This document shows positions 61,646 through 64,000 of a stretch of 64,000 bases of DNA, piece after piece. The notes under the pieces are model-generated. The model had not been told where the DNA came from. It was given only the letters and a program-made list of their open reading frames with translations, and ran no database searches. Made by a program: the position numbers and the translations under genes. The stretch's first letter is position 1. The number at the start of each line of letters is the position of its first letter. The stretch comes from FEN-1139 sp038207155 (lineage in GTDB: Bacteria; Myxococcota_A; Polyangia; Polyangiales; Polyangiaceae): contig JBBRAB010000004.1 in NCBI GenBank assembly GCA_038207155.1, forward strand, positions 124,001 through 188,000, given 5' to 3'.

Positions 61646-62314
61646 TCAGCGCGTGGGGGACAAATGCCGCAGCGCGTTGCGCGGGCGAAAGCGGCGCGAG
61701 GCGGTCCAGAGCGTGGGCGAGGCCTCTTTCCACGCAGCCCAGGAGGCCACGTCCCGATTGTCGACGGCGGTCTTGCGGCGAGCCTCGTTCGAGTAGACGA
61801 CGAACAGATAGCCTTCGGCACAGGCCAGCTCGCTCAGCTGTTCGAACTCACGCACGCGCTCCTCGAGCAAGATCCCCTGCACCCGCATGCTGCGCGGGCT
61901 CCAGGCTTGATGACGTGGACGGCCATCTTCGTCGATGTCGAGCAGCTCGTGCTCAGCGCGCAGCACGTGGACGGCGACCGCGATATCAGGCGCCAGGGGT
62001 TCACGCCTGGGAGTTGGTCCCAAGCCGTACAGCTGGTGAGCGTCGATCAAGATGGGCGGACGACGTCCGGCACTGTCGACCAAGGTCGACTCGGAGACGA
62101 CGTACGACGAGGTATCGAAAAAGAGTCGATCCCAGCGCGGCTCAGCGAAGTCGCGGCGAATGCTGGCGCGCAGGCGCTGAGCGAGCTCAAACACGATCTG
62201 CTGCTCAGGGCGCGCCAGACGGCAGATCCGCGGCTTCTGCACGAGCCAATCCAGTACCTCGTCCCAGGACTGGGCCACGATTCGCTGGAGGTCTTGGAGG
62301 CTCAGGGTGGGCAT
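61646..62314 (-). CDS. Hypothetical protein
   Basis: 222 aa, soluble, charged, no recognised domain. The core has FDTSSYVVSEST, PDIAVAVHVLRAEHELLDID and LFVVYSNEA, suggesting an alpha/beta domain, possibly nuclease-like, but no motif is secure. It sits alone between the FecR gene and a 219-base gap. Confidence 0.55.
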   Translation of the reverse strand: MPTLSLQDLQRIVAQSWDEVLDWLVQKPRICRLARPEQQIVFELAQRLRASIRRDFAEPRWDRLFFDTSSYVVSESTLVDSAGRRPPILIDAHQLYGLGPTPRREPLAPDIAVAVHVLRAEHELLDIDEDGRPRHQAWSPRSMRVQGILLEERVREFEQLSELACAEGYLFVVYSNEARRKTAVDNRDVASWAAWKEASPTLWTASRRFRPRNALRHLSPTR

Positions 62315-62405
62315 AAACCTTGGGCGCCGGCGCGAACGCCAGCCTAGCCGAGGAATGAAATAGCGCGAAGCCTATCGCGACGGAAACTGGGGTGCGCCTC
62401 CCCTT

Positions 62406-62449
62406 GCGGCGCCGAGACGGCGCCGCGACGGCGCCGCGACGGTTCCGGA
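62406..62449. repeat. 11-bp degenerate tandem repeat
   Basis: Four units of the form ACGGCGCCGCG (two exact, two altered) lie in the gap before a lipoprotein gene. Each contains the palindrome GGCGCC. Confidence 0.8.
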
Positions 62450-62533
62450 CGGTCTGGAAGCGCCCAGGAAACGGTTCCACACCGCTCCAGCAAATAATTT
62501 ACCAATAGACCTACATGTGGGTAGCATGTCCCC

Positions 62534-62935
62534 ATGTCTCGCCACCTGACTGCTCCCCACACTTGGACGCTTGGCCTAATGGCTCTCGGACTCGGGGTGT
62601 CAGCTTGCGGGCACCCCGTCGAGCGCCGACTGGAGGGCCACTGGCAGGGTGACAGCGTCGAGAACGTGCCGAGCGAGCAGCTCGCGGCCGCAACCGGTTG
62701 GGTGCGAGGCACGCGCTTCGACTTTGCTGCCGGCAAGATGAAGGTGACCATCCCCGCCGAGGAGCCTCGCGAGGGGCGCTTCGAGGTCGCCTCGGTGCGC
62801 GAGCACAAGGTGCGTCTCGAGGTCAAACGCCCCGACGGCACGAGCGATCCGGTGGACCTCCAGATGGACGACGAGTACTCCCTACGCTGGAACATCGGCG
62901 AGGGTCGTACGGTCGTGCTGCGCCGCGCGAACTAG
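62534..62935 (+). CDS. Small lipoprotein, lipocalin-like
   Basis: 133 aa. Lipobox GVSAC, then a domain of about 100 residues of alternating strands (LEGHWQGDSVENV, TRFDFAAGKMKVTIP, FEVASVREHKVRLEVK, TVVLRR) of the small beta-barrel/lipocalin kind, starting with the typical LxGxW. Function unknown. AT-rich promoter-like DNA precedes it, with AGCAAATAAT 45 bases before the ATG. Confidence 0.65.
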   Translation: MSRHLTAPHTWTLGLMALGLGVSACGHPVERRLEGHWQGDSVENVPSEQLAAATGWVRGTRFDFAAGKMKVTIPAEEPREGRFEVASVREHKVRLEVKRPDGTSDPVDLQMDDEYSLRWNIGEGRTVVLRRAN

Positions 62936-62953
62936 CGTCGCGCGGCGTCGCGG

Positions 62954-63901
62954 CTATTTGCAGCAGCGCATGCCGAGGCTGTAGTCGGCGTATTGGCGAG
63001 GATGCGCGGTCACCCGGGACTCGCAGCCTTCACGCGTGCTACGCGAGAAAAAGCCGCCCTGGAAGGCGCTGACGCTGTCGGCGACCCATTCGTCGAGGTT
63101 GCCGACCATGTCGTAGATGGCGTCGTTGCCCCACTGGCTCTTGCAGCCGCTCGTCTCACCCGTGCGACGCAGCAGCGGTCCGGAGGCGCACTGCACCTGA
63201 TTGAGGCGCGGATCCATGTGGCCGATCGAGGCGTCACCATGCAGCTCGGCCGCGGGATGCGCCTCGCGAAACACGTTGCAAATCCCCTGCACGTAGCGGT
63301 CCCCGTAGGGGAATTTGCGCCGCTGCTGACCCTTGCAGGCGGTGATCCATTCCGCCGCCGTGCAGAGTCGCTTGCCCGCTCGCTCACAGCTGGCTTCGGC
63401 GGTCTCGCCGTCGAGGTAGCCGTTCGGCAGCTTGCCCGCCTTGGAGCTCGCGCGCGGCCCCGACCTCGCTTGTAACTGCCAGCTCGGCAGCTCAGGCACG
63501 TCCATCGCACGTGCGGACTCGGGCCCGATCGTCGCGTGCCGCGTCGCCCAGTCGTCATGCGCGCTGCGCGCCTTGCTCGCGAGCGGCGAGTAGTACGGCG
63601 AGTAGGCTCGTCCGCGCTCGTCCTCGAGACTGGCTTCCCAGCGATCGACGCAGAAGCGCCCCTCCACGTCGACCATCTCGGCCGGACATCGGTTGCCCGA
63701 GGACGGTGGAGGCGCCACGGGGCCTGCGGCTGCGGGGGGACTGCCGGAAGATGCAACGTCTCCCCCGTCCGCAACAAACAGTACGCGGGGAGACGCAATC
63801 GGTGCCGCCGCCGGGGGCGGATTAGGCTGCTCGTCAGGAGCGGAGCACCGACAACCGGACGCTAGTCCACCGACGATGGCAGCAAGAGCCCAACGGCGCA
63901 T
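62954..63901 (-). CDS. SUMF1/FGE-domain lipoprotein
   Basis: 315 aa. Lipobox LASGC, a Pro/Ala-rich linker of about 50 residues, then a formylglycine-generating-enzyme-like domain (CVDRWEASLED, SCERAGKRLCTAAEWITAC, MVGNLDEWVAD, GMRCC). The paired catalytic Cys of true FGE are not clearly in place, so it is more likely a binding or regulatory domain, as in many myxobacterial paralogues. Its ATG directly follows the infA stop with no gap, implying joint transcription and coupled translation. Confidence 0.82.
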   Translation of the reverse strand: MRRWALAAIVGGLASGCRCSAPDEQPNPPPAAAPIASPRVLFVADGGDVASSGSPPAAAGPVAPPPSSGNRCPAEMVDVEGRFCVDRWEASLEDERGRAYSPYYSPLASKARSAHDDWATRHATIGPESARAMDVPELPSWQLQARSGPRASSKAGKLPNGYLDGETAEASCERAGKRLCTAAEWITACKGQQRRKFPYGDRYVQGICNVFREAHPAAELHGDASIGHMDPRLNQVQCASGPLLRRTGETSGCKSQWGNDAIYDMVGNLDEWVADSVSAFQGGFFSRSTREGCESRVTAHPRQYADYSLGMRCCK

Positions 63902-64000
63902 TTACTTGCCGCGGTAAACAATCAATCCGTGCGAAAGGTCATAAGGGGAAACCGCAACACGCACGCGGTCACCAGGAAGCACACGAATGTGGTGCCGGCG
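63902..64000 (-). CDS. infA: Translation initiation factor IF-1 (partial, runs off the window)
   Basis: Only the last 32 codons are in the window. The translated end (IRVLPGDRVRVAVSPYDLSH, then GLIVYRGK and TAA) is the S1/OB-fold C-terminus of IF-1, which binds the A site of the 30S subunit. The family is about 72 aa, so some 40 residues lie beyond base 64000. It abuts the SUMF1 lipoprotein gene, an unusual neighbour for infA. Confidence 0.9.
   Translation of the reverse strand, partial: RRHHIRVLPGDRVRVAVSPYDLSHGLIVYRGK

Noticed and set aside
1..64000. Mobile elements, CRISPR arrays, tRNA and rRNA genes
   Set aside because: No transposase, integrase, phage or Cas gene, no spaced palindromic repeat array, and no tRNA or rRNA motif was found in the gaps examined.

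Overview
The window is chromosomal DNA from a GC-rich, Gram-negative, predatory/gliding-type bacterium of the Myxococcota (order-level placement is inference). Pointers are: a Pkn-type Ser/Thr kinase; three proteins ending in the TonB-like AgmX/PglI domain; a pseudo-receiver plus coiled-coil protein of the AglZ/FrzS kind; OmpA with thrombospondin-type-3 repeats; many Cys-rich or Gly/Thr-rich lipoproteins; and ECF sigma factors with FecR-like partners. No rRNA, tRNA, IS element, prophage or CRISPR was found; this is ordinary core genome with lineage-specific genes between housekeeping genes. Layout, 1-17 kb: hypothetical proteins, a WD40-like lipoprotein, OmpA, two membrane proteins with zinc ribbons (one matching the GltJ/AgmX architecture), RecD2 helicase, an M1 aminopeptidase with HEAT repeats coupled to an enoyl-CoA hydratase, and an RlmL-type methyltransferase. 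17-24 kb: YbeY with an unusual basic tail, an HU protein with a UUCG-capped terminator, RlmI coupled to a HAD phosphatase, a C45 acyltransferase-like enzyme with a GT2 enzyme, and a Cys-rich lipoprotein. 24-30 kb: 5-formyl-THF cyclo-ligase, argD-argF, and an overlapping P-type ATPase homologue that has lost every catalytic motif, then a Fur regulator. 30-43 kb: membrane and outer-membrane proteins, FabI-type reductase, glgC-glgA-pyk (glycogen and lower glycolysis), an AmgK-like sugar kinase, RlpA, a Sua5/YciO protein and pgi. 43-53 kb: Pit phosphate transporter with its DUF47 partner behind a Pho-box-like triple repeat, a second AgmX/GltG-like protein, an EamA exporter, and a minus-strand kinase / PBP1A / lipoprotein cluster, then PgeF. 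53-64 kb: a candidate structured RNA ending in a good terminator, a HisIE whose HisI half is degenerate, the pseudo-receiver/coiled-coil protein, bpt-cdd-punA, a small basic protein, an ECF sigma/FecR pair, and a SUMF1-domain lipoprotein directly abutting the 3' end of infA, which runs off the window. The most striking themes are (i) pseudoenzymes (P-type ATPase, HisI, receiver domain) and (ii) dispersed genes that together resemble parts of the myxobacterial Glt/Agl motility machine (ZnR-GYF-TonB, TonB-CTD, and pseudo-receiver/coiled-coil proteins). Start codons are judged from ribosome-binding sites, family N-termini and overlaps; several are GTG or TTG, and uncertain ones are flagged. Bases 1-174 hold no gene I can support.
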